Part shown: positions 27,521 to 38,112 of the stretch, one piece after another
How positions within the stretch are numbered: position 1 is the stretch's first letter
How the letters are laid out: each line of letters begins with the position of its first letter
NCBI GenBank assembly: GCA_027338645.1
Contig: DAHWSH010000002.1
Span: 70,601 to 134,600, forward strand
Source: JAJZIH01 sp021785265
GTDB taxonomy: Bacteria; Pseudomonadota; Gammaproteobacteria; JAKAQQ01
Direction of reading: 5' to 3'
Length of the DNA stretch: 64,000 nt
Notes under the pieces: model-generated
Told to the model about the DNA's origin: nothing
The model's database searches: none
The model's input: only the letters and a program-made list of their open reading frames with translations
Program-made: the position numbers and the translations under genes

Positions 27521-27934
27521 ATGCTGATTGACAAAGATATTCCAGCGAGGGACGTACATTATCTTATCCGGAGCTATGGTGCGGGTTTTGTCCACATCAA
27601 CGAGACGCACCACACCCACCCTCTCATCGTCTCTCCCTGGGCGCCCCCAGCAGAATGGCCGGTGGAGGGGATCGAACGCCTCTCGCTGGAGCAGCTGGAA
27701 CCCGCGCTCGCCCTGGAACCGGAAATCCTTCTGATCGGCAGTGGAGCCGGCTTGGTTTTCCCCCCGGCCCGGCTGGCCGCTCACCTCCTGTCGCGCCGGA
27801 TCGGCCTCGAAGTCATGACCACGGCCTCGGCCTGCCGGACCTACAACATCCTGGCCATAGACGGCCGGCAGGTCGTAGCCGCGCTCCTGGTCACGGCGCC
27901 ACCCGATCCTTCAATCGAGCAGAGCTGCGGCTGA
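27521..27934 (+). CDS. Mth938-like / DUF498 domain protein
   Basis: 137-aa protein of the DUF498 (Mth938, NDUFAF3-like) fold. Characteristic elements are ILLIGSGAGLVFPPARL, the GLEVMTTASACRTYN stretch and the C-terminal GRQVVAALL. The human homologue NDUFAF3 helps assemble complex I; bacterial roles are not defined. Divergent from recJ, and its 3' end overlaps rpoS by 24 nt. Confidence 0.88.
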   Translation: MLIDKDIPARDVHYLIRSYGAGFVHINETHHTHPLIVSPWAPPAEWPVEGIERLSLEQLEPALALEPEILLIGSGAGLVFPPARLAAHLLSRRIGLEVMTTASACRTYNILAIDGRQVVAALLVTAPPDPSIEQSCG

Positions 27935-28864
27935 GAAACCTCCGCGCATGAGGAGCTTCTTGAGCTTGTTCAAGGCCCGGATCTGGATCTGACGCACCGC
28001 CTCCGGGTTGAGCCGCATCGAACGGCCGATCCGATCCAGCGTTTCCTTGTCGCCCCCGGCAAACCCGAATCGGCGCTGCACCACCGAGCGGGATTGGGGA
28101 TCCAGTTCCTGCATCCACTGGTCGAGGAGATTTTCCACACCCAGTCGATGCAGAAACTCGATCGGATCGGTCGAGCTATCGTCCTCGATGAAATCCGCGA
28201 GGTTGTGCTCCGCTTCCGCGGCAACCGGCTGATCCAGGGAAGTCTGCTGGCGCGTATAGCGTTGGATCGTCCTGACTTCCTGGGCCTCCTGCCCGAGCTC
28301 GACGGCAACCTCCTCCAGTGTCGGCTTGCGCCCGAGCTGCTGGATCAACTTCTGCTCAGTGCGGAGCATCAGGTGGGCCTGTCGCGCACGGTTGATCGGG
28401 ATCCGGATATCGCCCCGCTGCTCGAAGAGCGCTTTTTCAATTCTCTGGCGGATCCAGAACATCGCATAGGTCGAAAAACGGATACCCCGCTCGGCATCAA
28501 AACCCTCCACGGCACGGATGAGCCCCAGGTTTCCCTCTTCGATGAGATCCATGAGCGGCGTCCCCCGACCGACATATCGCAGGGCCACCTTGATCACCAG
28601 ACGGAGATTGCCCTCGATCAGACGGTGACGGGCCGTCACATCGCCCTGCCGACTGCGTCGGCTCAGGTTGATTTCCTCCTGAACCGTGAGCAGGGGACGG
28701 AATCCGACTTCGTTGAGATAGCGTCGGGCCAGGCTCATGGAATCCTCTTCCGACCAGCCCTCTTCCCGAGCCCCCGGGGTGTCTCCTTCTGATTCGTCCT
28801 TCGGGCCGGGAGCCTCATCCAGTGGGCCTTCCTTTTTCATCCGAAAACCGTCCTTGGGGCTCAC
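27911..28864 (-). CDS. rpoS: RNA polymerase sigma factor RpoS
   Basis: 317-aa stationary-phase/general stress sigma factor. Region 1.2 LARRYLNEVGFRPLLTVQEE, region 2 (RLIEGNLRLVIKVALRYVGRG, LMDLIEEGNLGLIRAVEGFD, FSTYAMFWIRQRIEKAL), region 3 (RKPTLEEVAVELG) and region 4 (LDPQSRSVVQRRFGF, ETLDRIGRSMRLNPEAVRQI). It overlaps the nlpD stop by 4 nt; as in relatives, a promoter inside nlpD probably contributes. Confidence 0.95.
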   Translation of the reverse strand: MSPKDGFRMKKEGPLDEAPGPKDESEGDTPGAREEGWSEEDSMSLARRYLNEVGFRPLLTVQEEINLSRRSRQGDVTARHRLIEGNLRLVIKVALRYVGRGTPLMDLIEEGNLGLIRAVEGFDAERGIRFSTYAMFWIRQRIEKALFEQRGDIRIPINRARQAHLMLRTEQKLIQQLGRKPTLEEVAVELGQEAQEVRTIQRYTRQQTSLDQPVAAEAEHNLADFIEDDSSTDPIEFLHRLGVENLLDQWMQELDPQSRSVVQRRFGFAGGDKETLDRIGRSMRLNPEAVRQIQIRALNKLKKLLMRGGFSAAALLD

Positions 28865-29553
28865 CGGCGAGGAAGCAGCGTCACGGGATTGATGGGCAGA
28901 CCATCCCGGCGAATTTCAAAGTGAAGGAGAGCCTGGCCATGCCGCACCCCCATTCGGGCAATGGGCTGTCCGGCCTGCACGATCATTCCTTCCTGGACAA
29001 TGATTTTCTGGTTGAATGCATAGGCACTCAGATACTCCGGGTCGTTACGGATGATGATAAGGCGTCCATAACCTGGAAGTCCACTACCGGCATACACCAC
29101 GCGCCCCGCATGCGCGGCAACCACGGTTTCACCGTCCTGGCCGGAGATATTGATCCCGCTCCCATTGAGACCCTGACCCGAGAAGGATCCCACCACCGTT
29201 CCGGCAGCGGGCCAGACCCAGGAGCCTCCGTACTGGTGCTGAGCCAGCGGCGCAGGAAGCGCCCTGTGCCGAGAGGATTCGGCCAGAGCCGGCCCTGATT
29301 TTCGGAGCAACAGACGTTCCCCCGGGTAGATCAGGTAGGGGGGGGCGATTCGGTTCCAGTTCGCAACCTGGCGGTAATCCAGCCGGTAGCGCCAGGCGAT
29401 CGAATAGAGGGTATCTCCGGGCTGCACCACGTAGGTTCCCGTCTGCTGCGCAGTGGGCCAGCGCAGCAGATTTGCGCATCCGGCCGTGAGGACGAAGCCA
29501 CCCACCAGACCAAGCAGGACCGCCATCCGGGAACCCGGCCGGAAATCGCTCAT
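28861..29553 (-). CDS. nlpD: LysM/M23 lipoprotein NlpD (murein hydrolase activator)
   Basis: 230-aa lipoprotein: signal peptide with lipobox LTAGC (Cys26), LysM domain TYVVQPGDTLYSIAWRYRLDYRQVANWN (about residues 40-83) and an M23-like LytM domain (GSGINISGQDGETVVAAHAGRVVY...). The catalytic zinc residues of active LytM are largely missing, as in E. coli NlpD, so it likely activates an amidase during septum splitting. Start overlaps pcm stop by 4 nt. Confidence 0.93.
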   Translation of the reverse strand: MSDFRPGSRMAVLLGLVGGFVLTAGCANLLRWPTAQQTGTYVVQPGDTLYSIAWRYRLDYRQVANWNRIAPPYLIYPGERLLLRKSGPALAESSRHRALPAPLAQHQYGGSWVWPAAGTVVGSFSGQGLNGSGINISGQDGETVVAAHAGRVVYAGSGLPGYGRLIIIRNDPEYLSAYAFNQKIIVQEGMIVQAGQPIARMGVRHGQALLHFEIRRDGLPINPVTLLPRR

Positions 29554-30212
29554 TCGAGCCCTTTCCGGCTGCGGACAAAAACGACCGGCCCGAGATCGGT
29601 TTCCGGGTAGTGATCCTCATCCGCCCGCTGGATGAGAACGAGGATTTGGCCGTGGGGCGTGATCTTGGGAACGACCAGCCGGCCACCCACCTTGAGCTGG
29701 CTTCGCAGTTGATCCGGGACGTGATGCACGGCAGCCGCGAGCAACATGGCCGAGCAACCCCCCGCACGGGGCCAGCCCTCAAGACCATCCCCATGATGCA
29801 GGTGGACATTGCGAAGGCCCAACCGAGACAGGGTTTCCCGGGCCCGGTCATGCAACGGGCGGATGCGTTCGATCGAATAGACTTCACGAAACAGGCCGGC
29901 CAGGATGGCGGTCTGGTAGCCGGAACCGGTCCCCACCTCGAGAACCCGGTCGCGCGGTCCTTCTGCCACCAGAACCTCGCTCATGCGGGCCACGATCCAC
30001 GGCTGCGAAATAGTCTGTCCATACCCGATCGGCAACGCTGTATCCTCGTAGGCCCGGATGGAAAGAGCTTCATCGACGAACCAGTGTCGGGGCACGCCAG
30101 CGATTTGGGCCAGAACCCGTTCGTCATGAATACCACTCTCTCGCAGACGCTGGACCAGCCGTTCCCGGGCACGGAGCGAGGTCATGCCGATTCCCGCCTG
30201 CGAGTCAGTCAT
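29550..30212 (-). CDS. pcm: Protein-L-isoaspartate O-methyltransferase
   Basis: 220-aa SAM-dependent repair enzyme for isoaspartyl residues. Family motifs: VPRHWFVDEALSIRAYEDTALPIGYGQTISQPWIVA, SAM loop VLEVGTGSGYQTAILA, and the post-I region YSIERIRPLHDRA. In the conserved surE-pcm-nlpD-rpoS operon, overlapping surE by 8 nt. Confidence 0.95.
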   Translation of the reverse strand: MTDSQAGIGMTSLRARERLVQRLRESGIHDERVLAQIAGVPRHWFVDEALSIRAYEDTALPIGYGQTISQPWIVARMSEVLVAEGPRDRVLEVGTGSGYQTAILAGLFREVYSIERIRPLHDRARETLSRLGLRNVHLHHGDGLEGWPRAGGCSAMLLAAAVHHVPDQLRSQLKVGGRLVVPKITPHGQILVLIQRADEDHYPETDLGPVVFVRSRKGLE

Positions 30213-30960
30213 GGGGAAGGGTGTCCAGCCACTGGGCCAGGGCCGGGAGCGCCGGATGCCGGGTCAGGTCGATCTCGAGCGGCGTCACGGATACCGCCCC
30301 AGAAGCCACAGCATGAAAATCGGTCCCCTCTCCCGCATCAGCCGCAGGTCCGGCCCGTCCGACCCAGTAAATCGGTCGGCCACGGGGATCCTGGGCGCGG
30401 ATTGCAGGTGAAGCCCGGTGCCGATGACCGAGCCGTGTGGCCCGAAAACCGTGCAGCTGGGCCCAGGGAATCGAGGGGACATTGACGTTGAGAATCGTAT
30501 CCGCAGGCCAGAGCACGGATTCCAGGTGATCCAGAATCACCCGGACCACCTCGAGTGCCGTCTCATACCGTCGGTCGGGAGCATCGACCAGGGAAACAGA
30601 AATCGCAGGCAGCCCGAGAAAACGTCCCTCCATGGCCGCCGCCACGGTGCCTGAATAAAGAACGTCATCCCCCAAATTGGACCCATCATTGATTCCCGAG
30701 ATCACGAGATCGGGTTCGCGGTCCAGGAGCCCCGTCAGCGCCAGATGAACACAATCGGTCGGAGTCCCATTGATCGAGTAGACGAGCGGGCCCAGCGATT
30801 CGACCCGCAGGGGATCATTGAGGGTGAGCGAGTTGCTGGCGCCGCTCCGGTTCCGGTCGGGTGCCACGATGATCACTTCCGCCTGGGGTCGAAGCGAGGC
30901 CGCCAGGAGGTTCAAGCCTGGCGCATTCCAGCCGTCATCATTGGTCAACAGGATCCGCAT
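30205..30960 (-). CDS. surE: 5'-nucleotidase SurE
   Basis: 251-aa metal-dependent survival phosphatase acting on nucleoside monophosphates. N-terminal MRILLTNDDGWNAPGLNLL (metal ligands DD), APDRNRSGASNSLTL, YSINGTPTDCVHLAL and the VISGINDGSNLGDDVLYSGTVAAA loop. I start at the ATG at 30960; the frame is open upstream across the divergent Smr gene. Confidence 0.95.
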   Translation of the reverse strand: MRILLTNDDGWNAPGLNLLAASLRPQAEVIIVAPDRNRSGASNSLTLNDPLRVESLGPLVYSINGTPTDCVHLALTGLLDREPDLVISGINDGSNLGDDVLYSGTVAAAMEGRFLGLPAISVSLVDAPDRRYETALEVVRVILDHLESVLWPADTILNVNVPSIPWAQLHGFRATRLGHRHRASPAIRAQDPRGRPIYWVGRAGPAADAGEGTDFHAVASGAVSVTPLEIDLTRHPALPALAQWLDTLPHD

Positions 30961-31025
30961 GGCAAAAACCCGCTCCCCGCTATACAATCCCCACCCGTGC
31001 TCTTCCACCGATCGGTGTGACCCCG

Positions 31026-31625
31026 ATGAGCAGGCGCGATTCCACGCTGACCCCGACTCCTGAAGAACGTCTGAGTTTCCGTCAGGCGATGGCTCGGGCC
31101 GGGGTTCAGCCGACACACCGGGTCGCCGAAAAACCCGCACCCCCCAAACCGAAGCCCCACGCCCGGCATCGTCGGCAGGCCGAGCACGAGATCCTTGAGG
31201 CCTCCCTCAAGGGAGGGCTCGGCCAACCGGATCTCGGGGAAGCCGAGGCCACGCAGTTCCGGATCATGGGCGTCCAGCGGACGGTCCTGGAAAAACTCCG
31301 GCGCGGGCTGATCCCCTGTCAGGGTCGACTGGATCTCCATGGACTGACCCTCACGGACGCACAAGCGACTCTTGCCCGGTTTCTCAAGGACGCGGTCGAT
31401 TCGGATCATTCCTGTGTGCTCATCATCCACGGCAAGGGCATTCATTCCGGAAACCAGGGTCCCGTGCTGCGCCCCGCGGTTCTCGAGTGGCTGAGAGAAC
31501 GTCACGAGGTCCTCGCCTACGCCACTCCCCGTCATTGCGAAGGGGGCAGTGGTGCCACTTACGTGTTGCTGCGCCGCGGCCGATCCAGACCCGGGTCGCG
31601 ACGCTTGCGAAAAGAATCGACATAA
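31026..31625 (+). CDS. Smr-domain protein (SmrA/B-like)
   Basis: About 199-aa protein with a basic N-terminal extension and a C-terminal Smr domain: LDLHGLTLTDAQATLARFL (LDxHG motif) and VLIIHGKGIHS...LRPAVLEWLRE with the closing ATYVLLRR. Smr domains are nicking endonucleases or ribosome-associated RNases (SmrB cleaves mRNA at collided ribosomes). Start at ATG 31026, or a GTG 9 nt upstream. Divergent from surE; its 3' end overlaps the enoyl-CoA hydratase gene by 67 nt. Confidence 0.88.
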   Translation: MSRRDSTLTPTPEERLSFRQAMARAGVQPTHRVAEKPAPPKPKPHARHRRQAEHEILEASLKGGLGQPDLGEAEATQFRIMGVQRTVLEKLRRGLIPCQGRLDLHGLTLTDAQATLARFLKDAVDSDHSCVLIIHGKGIHSGNQGPVLRPAVLEWLRERHEVLAYATPRHCEGGSGATYVLLRRGRSRPGSRRLRKEST

Positions 31626-32350
31626 TGGTGCAGGGCCTCCTGCGTCTCGGGTCGAAACCAGAAGGTCACGAGGGTTTCGACCTCCCCCGGATCCTGATCC
31701 ATGAACGCGAGATCCCTTCTCGAAATCTCGCGCGTCGCCTGGAAAGCTACCTGAGGCAGAGCGAGCCATTGCCTGGCCTTCTCGAGGGTGCATTCCAAAA
31801 CCCGGTCTGGGGCTGCGATCTCGTCCACAAGGCCGATGGCATAGGCTTGATCAGAGCCGATGAGCTGTCCATCCATGACCAGAGATCCGGCACGTCGCGT
31901 TCCCACGAGACGCACGAGTGCACGCTGGATCAGGTGCGGAACCGGCAGACCAACCTGCACCTCGTTGAGTCCGACCCGGTAGTCTCCCTGCGCCATCACC
32001 CGATAGTCGGCATACAGGCACAAAACGGTCCCGCCAGCCGGGCTGTGGCCGGTCATGGCCGCCAGAACCGGTCTGGGACTTCGCGCGATCGTTCTCAGGA
32101 GCGTGATCAACTGCTGCCAGAAAAGGGTCATCGCGGCTGGGTTGAGCCCGAGGAGTGCGGGCAGGTCCAGGCCGGCTGAAAAAATACCGGGCTGGCCAGA
32201 AAGAACAAATGCGCGGACCGTGGGGTCGGCAGGAGTCTGCAATGATTCCAGGAGTTCCTGGATCAGACCCGGGTCAAGGGCATTGACCGGTGGCCGATTC
32301 ATCTGGATCTCCCGGATGGGCCCATGATCGCGGATGGCGAGACCCGTCAT
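31559..32350 (-). CDS. Enoyl-CoA hydratase/isomerase family protein
   Basis: 263-aa crotonase-fold protein. N-terminal IREIQMNRPPVNALDPGLIQEL, the oxyanion-hole strands VLSGQPGIFSAGLDL and AAMTGHSPAGGTVLCLYADYRVM are visible. The positions of the two catalytic glutamates of hydratases seem to hold other residues (the second lies in VGLNEVQVGL, with E present), so isomerase or another activity is possible. Its ATG overlaps the ftsB stop by 4 nt, making it the last gene of pyrG-kdsA-ftsB. Confidence 0.85.
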   Translation of the reverse strand: MTGLAIRDHGPIREIQMNRPPVNALDPGLIQELLESLQTPADPTVRAFVLSGQPGIFSAGLDLPALLGLNPAAMTLFWQQLITLLRTIARSPRPVLAAMTGHSPAGGTVLCLYADYRVMAQGDYRVGLNEVQVGLPVPHLIQRALVRLVGTRRAGSLVMDGQLIGSDQAYAIGLVDEIAAPDRVLECTLEKARQWLALPQVAFQATREISRRDLAFMDQDPGEVETLVTFWFRPETQEALHHYVDSFRKRRDPGLDRPRRSNT

Positions 32351-32706
32351 GGTCTTGAAGGCCCGTGGGGAGAGGGTCGAGAAGAAGCCCGACGACGGAG
32401 GTGGGAGGCCGGGGTGCGTCCCGAATGGACAATTTCGTAGAAGGTCTCACCCGGACGGATGAAATCCAGATCACCTCTCGCCTGCTGGGCGACCGCACCA
32501 GTGCCTTTTTCCAAGCTCATCACCTCTGCGTAGAGCATGCGGTTCGTCCGTTCAAGCCGCCGGTTGAGGTGCTGCTGGCGGCGAATGGCACGGGCCAGAC
32601 CGGCATCTTCCGGAAAGCTGTCACGTGACCACCACAGCTGTTTCTGGGCCAGCACGATCAACCCCCCCAAGGCCAACCACAGCAACCATTTCCGGCTAAA
32701 GCGCAT
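32347..32706 (-). CDS. ftsB: Cell division protein FtsB
   Basis: 119-aa bitopic protein: one N-terminal transmembrane helix (LLWLALGGLIVLAQ) followed by a coiled coil (ARAIRRQQHLNRRLERTNRMLYAEVMSLEKG) and the family signature IEERAR-like segment AQQARGDLDFIRPGETFYEIV. Part of the FtsQLB division complex. Start ATG at 32706 lies inside the kdsA tail (11-nt overlap). The long basic C-terminal tail is unusual. Confidence 0.87.
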   Translation of the reverse strand: MRFSRKWLLWLALGGLIVLAQKQLWWSRDSFPEDAGLARAIRRQQHLNRRLERTNRMLYAEVMSLEKGTGAVAQQARGDLDFIRPGETFYEIVHSGRTPASHLRRRASSRPSPHGPSRP

Positions 32707-33521
32707 CGATCTGTTCGGGGTAGGGACGGGCTTTGACCACACGGTCCAGTTCATGGAGACCCGCCAGCAGTTCCTCCATTCGAGAAAGTGGATACATGTT
32801 CAGGCCATCGCTCGGCGCCCGCTCCGGGTGGGGATGGGTTTCCATAAAAAGCCCGGCGACACCCGCGCCTACGGCTGCCCGCGCCAGAACGGGAACCATC
32901 TCGCGTTGTCCCCCGGACTGGTTTCCCAATGCACCCGGTTGTTGCACCGAATGGGTCGCGTCGAAAATCACCGGGCAGCCGGTTTTTCGCATGATCGCGA
33001 GTCCCCGCATGTCCACCACCAGGTTCTGGTAACCGAAGCTGAAACCCCGCTCACAGACCCAGATCTGCCGGTTGCCGACTGCAAACGCCTTCTCGACCAC
33101 GTTCCGCATCTCCCAGGGAGACAGGAACTGCCCTTTCTTGATGTTGACCGGCTTGCCGGCCCGGGCCACCTTCTGGATGAAATTCGTCTGGCGACAAAGA
33201 AACGCCGGGGTTTGCAGCACATCCACCACAGCGGCCACTTCCCCGATCGGGGTATCCTCGTGGACATCCGTGAGGACAGGCACTGCATAATGCTTTTTGA
33301 CGGCCTCGAGAACCTTCAATCCCTCCTCGAGGTTCGGCCCACGGAAGCTCAGATGGGAACTGCGGTTTGCCTTGTCATACGAGGACTTGAAGACGAACGG
33401 GATCGACAAACGGTCCGTGATTCGCACGAGTTCACCTGCGATTTCCATGACCAGGTCTTCATTCTCGATCACACAGGGCCCCGCGATCAGGAAGAACGGC
33501 CGGTCGTTGCCCATCGAGAAA

Positions 33522-33535
<14 letters not shown>
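32696..33535 (-). CDS. kdsA: 3-deoxy-8-phosphooctulonate (KDO-8-P) synthase
   Basis: 279-aa enzyme condensing PEP with arabinose-5-phosphate for LPS KDO. Motifs: FFLIAGPCVIEN, VFKSSYDKANRSS, VPVLTDVHE, LQTPAFLCRQTNF, VNIKKGQFLSPWEM and VIFDATHSVQQPG. The presence of Asn in KKGQF/NIK context suggests the metal-independent class, as in E. coli, but I cannot be certain. Confirms an LPS-bearing outer membrane. It overlaps pyrG and ftsB; enolase, often found between kdsA and ftsB, is absent. Confidence 0.96.
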
Positions 33536-35198
<1,663 letters not shown>

Positions 35199-35332
35199 AG
35201 CGTTTGAATAATAGCACAAGCTCGGATGGTTTTTGATGCAATCCAAAGCCACGAACGGATGAATCGGATACTGCGAGCGGACGGCACCCGTCGCGGCCCG
35301 TACCCACGCGGGTTGCAGAGGCGGATGAGGTC

Positions 35333-35362
35333 TTGGCGACCCCCAGAGTCCTGTGTTAGGCT
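35333..35362 (+). promoter_or_regulatory. Likely promoter of the ACP-ligase-exporter operon
   Basis: TTGGCG (35333-35338) and TAGGCT (35357-35362) with an 18-bp spacer, and a TGTG just before the -10 box (extended -10). It lies 128 nt upstream of the ACP start and is the only good candidate in the 290-bp gap between pyrG and the ACP gene. Confidence 0.45.
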
Positions 35363-35490
35363 GAAGCCGGCACGGGGTGTGCAGGGCCTCGTTGCCCGAA
35401 CCCTCATTCCCTACCCTGCCTACAAGTGATTGCCCCCCTATGACAACGTCGGCCTCTCCTTTTTTTCAACCCGAGGAAAGCGATGGAGCG

Positions 35491-35781
35491 ATGACAGCCG
35501 ACAAGACCCGCCCATCCCCTCTCAGCGATTGGCAGCGTGAAATCGCCACCGTTCTGGTTCACGCGGTCAAGCTCAGGCGCCCACCGGACGGCATCGACCC
35601 CGATGAGCCACTGTTCGGGGATCAAGGACTCGGACTCGATTCCATCGACGCCCTGGAGTTGTCGCTGGAACTGTCCAAGCGGTACGGCATCCAGATCCAA
35701 GCGGATCGCGCGGAATCCCAAGAGATTTTCCGCAACCTCAACCAGCTCAGCCTCTATGTGGCCCAGAACCGGACCCGCTGA
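35491..35781 (+). CDS. Acyl carrier protein
   Basis: 96-aa ACP with the phosphopantetheine site DSIDALEL (Ser51) and the helix pattern LSLELSKRYGIQI. Start ATG at 35491 has GGAG 5 nt upstream; an ATG at 35440 would add 17 residues. It is distinct from the housekeeping AcpP (which has DSLDTVEL) and resembles the dedicated ACPs of aryl-polyene and related lipid clusters. It heads a run of nine genes with overlapping ends. Confidence 0.88.
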   Translation: MTADKTRPSPLSDWQREIATVLVHAVKLRRPPDGIDPDEPLFGDQGLGLDSIDALELSLELSKRYGIQIQADRAESQEIFRNLNQLSLYVAQNRTR

Positions 35782-37174
35782 CCGGATTTCCCACGTCACC
35801 CTCGTCCGTACCCCTCCCCGGTGGCCACTCGACCAACCGATACCGCTTCTATGGAGCCCACAGCCACTCACCAGCCGGGTCAGCGATCCCCGATTCGAAT
35901 TCGAGATCTCGTCCCCGGAGGGCACCGGGGATGACCCTGACCGGAATCCTTCATCCGTCATGGTCAATCTGGCTCAGGATTTCCACTCCTTTGCCCAGTG
36001 CCTGCTCTGGGCTCGCCGACATCGGATGCGGGTCCTTCTGGCACCGGACCGGCAAAGTGCCACCGCAGTGCTCGGCAGCCTGTCGCCTCCTGCCCCGTCC
36101 TGCCTGTTTTTCGAGGAGGACGAAAGCCCGGGCGGCACCCGACCCGCGATCCCATGCCCCGATGCGCCAAGCACCCAGCGGGGACGGAGGCGGGTAAAAT
36201 CCCTACCCCGGGGCCGGATTGCCCTGTGGAGTTCCGGCACCACGCAGTCTCCCGGACTGCATTTCAAATCCTGGACACAACTTCTGGAAAGTGTCGATGC
36301 CATCAGTCGAAGGGTTCGGATCCGGCGTTTCAGCCACGTGCTGTCGACTGTCCCCCCCTATCATCTATACGGCCTTGAGCACGGCCTGTTCATGCCCTGG
36401 CGCAATGGAGTCCCCCTGTACCGAAGGCGACTGTTTTTCCCCTCCGACGTCCGGGAGGCCGCCATGCTGGGGAAACGCCCCGTTCTGGTCACCACGCCTT
36501 TTCACCTGCGGGCACTGGTCGAGAGCGGGCTCACGGTGACCGGACTCGGCCTGATCGTCTGCTCCACCGCACCCCTCTCGACCGCATTGGCCCGGGAGTC
36601 GGAGGGGCGGTTCAACGCGCCGGTCATGGAAGTCTATGGCAGCACGGAAACCGGCGCACTGGCCACTCGGAGAACGGTCCGCGAGGCGCCTTGGCACCTC
36701 TTGGATCATGTGAGACTGTCGCGGCGGGGGGGGCGCCCTTGCCTGGTCCGGTGCCGGACGGGAACGGCCCAGTTTCTGGACGACGAAGTGGAAGTCCTCG
36801 ACTCCTCCCACCTGCGTCTCCTCGGACGGCGGCAGGATATTGTCAAGGTCGCGGGACGGCGCGCTTCGCTTTCCGCACTCAACGATGCACTCCTCGAAAT
36901 CCCGGGAGTGAGGTCAGGGGCGTTTTACCAGCCTCAAGAGCAGGAAATCCGAGGGGGGCCCAGACGGCTCGTGGCCTTTGTCACGGCTCCAGGCATCCCG
37001 GAGGAATCGATTCTGATCCAACTCCGAAAACGTATCGAAGGCATTTTCCTGCCGCGACCGCTCATTGTGGTCAAAGACATTCCCCACCTACCCACCGGCA
37101 AGATCAGCCATGCCGTACTGGACGGGCTCTACCGTGAACACGTGGCGATCCCCGATGACCCCGCTTCCGGATGA
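35756..37174 (+). CDS. AMP-dependent acyl-ACP/CoA ligase (aryl-polyene ApeH-like)
   Basis: About 472-aa adenylate-forming enzyme. AMP-binding loop WSSGTTQSPGLHFKS (A3), EVYGSTETGAL (A5), the hinge LLGRRQDIVKVAGRR (A8) and catalytic Lys in PTGKISHAVL (A10). Likely activates an aryl or fatty acid and loads it on the upstream ACP. The start is uncertain: ATG 35756 would overlap the ACP gene by 26 nt, and no better start exists before ATG 35960. Start-codon choice aside, the domain call is firm. Confidence 0.85.
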   Translation: MWPRTGPADRISHVTLVRTPPRWPLDQPIPLLWSPQPLTSRVSDPRFEFEISSPEGTGDDPDRNPSSVMVNLAQDFHSFAQCLLWARRHRMRVLLAPDRQSATAVLGSLSPPAPSCLFFEEDESPGGTRPAIPCPDAPSTQRGRRRVKSLPRGRIALWSSGTTQSPGLHFKSWTQLLESVDAISRRVRIRRFSHVLSTVPPYHLYGLEHGLFMPWRNGVPLYRRRLFFPSDVREAAMLGKRPVLVTTPFHLRALVESGLTVTGLGLIVCSTAPLSTALARESEGRFNAPVMEVYGSTETGALATRRTVREAPWHLLDHVRLSRRGGRPCLVRCRTGTAQFLDDEVEVLDSSHLRLLGRRQDIVKVAGRRASLSALNDALLEIPGVRSGAFYQPQEQEIRGGPRRLVAFVTAPGIPEESILIQLRKRIEGIFLPRPLIVVKDIPHLPTGKISHAVLDGLYREHVAIPDDPASG

Positions 37175-38112
37175 GGCGGGTTCGGATGATGCGCAAAGAG
37201 GGAACATCGGCCCCGGCTCCAAGCATGAACTGGCAAAACCAGCCCGACCGGGGTACACCGGAGGCCATTCGACTGATCCTCTGGATTACCCGCAAAATCG
37301 GGTACACCGCCGGGCGCCTGTTCTTGCCACCCATCGTCCTGTACTTTCTCCTGACTTCCCGGCAGGCCACCCGTTCCTCAAGGAATTTTCTCATGCATGC
37401 GCGGGGCCGTCAGCGGATCATGACCTGGGAGATTTACCTTCATCTCTGGACTTATGCAGCCACGCTCCACGACCGAATTCTCCTGACCCAAGGCCCGGAT
37501 CGGCGGTACCAGTTCGCGAGCGAAGGACTCGAGCTTCTGCAAAAGGCCTTGGCCGCGGGGAGAGGCGTTTTACTGCTGGGTTCCCATTTGGGCAGCTTTG
37601 AGGTCATGCGCTCCATGGGGGAGTCTGCCCATCTCCCCCTCAAGATCGTCATGCATCCGGCCGAAGGCCGACCGGTCACCTCTTTCCTCGAAAGTTTCGG
37701 CAACCCGGACCCGCACTCCGTCATCTGGACCGATAATCCCTATGCCATGCTGGCCATGCAGGCCCATCTCCAGTCCGGGGGGGTTCTGGCCCTGCTCGCA
37801 GATCGCGTCCCCCGGTCCTCGCGTGCCTGGAAAACGGGTTTCCTCGGCCAGCAAGCCGAGTTCCCACTGACCCCATTTTATCTCGCGGCACGGCTGTCCC
37901 CGGCGATTTTCACTTTTTACTGCATCCACGAGCGGGCGCGACACTACCGGATCAAGGTCGAACCCCTGGTCAACCCACCTCAGGCGACCCTCGAGGAGAA
38001 AGCGCTCTGCATCGGACAGGAATATGTGCGACGGCTGGAACGTGAGGCTCATCGCCATCCCATGAATTGGTTCAACTTCTACAATTTCTGGCTTCCTCCG
38101 GATCCGCCGTGA
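37171..38112 (+). CDS. LpxL/HtrB-family lysophospholipid acyltransferase
   Basis: 313-aa inner-membrane acyltransferase. N-terminal hydrophobic segment (about 45-65), catalytic H-x4-E in GSHLGSFEVM, and the later ADRVPR and PMNWFNFYNFW-type C-terminus are those of lipid A late acyltransferase relatives. In aryl-polyene clusters a homologue transfers the finished chain to a lipid or sugar. Start codon overlaps the ligase stop (ATGA). Confidence 0.85.
   Translation: MRRVRMMRKEGTSAPAPSMNWQNQPDRGTPEAIRLILWITRKIGYTAGRLFLPPIVLYFLLTSRQATRSSRNFLMHARGRQRIMTWEIYLHLWTYAATLHDRILLTQGPDRRYQFASEGLELLQKALAAGRGVLLLGSHLGSFEVMRSMGESAHLPLKIVMHPAEGRPVTSFLESFGNPDPHSVIWTDNPYAMLAMQAHLQSGGVLALLADRVPRSSRAWKTGFLGQQAEFPLTPFYLAARLSPAIFTFYCIHERARHYRIKVEPLVNPPQATLEEKALCIGQEYVRRLEREAHRHPMNWFNFYNFWLPPDPP

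Noticed and set aside
27413..27784. N-terminal extension of recJ
   Set aside because: It runs over the divergent DUF498 gene and has no RecJ similarity.
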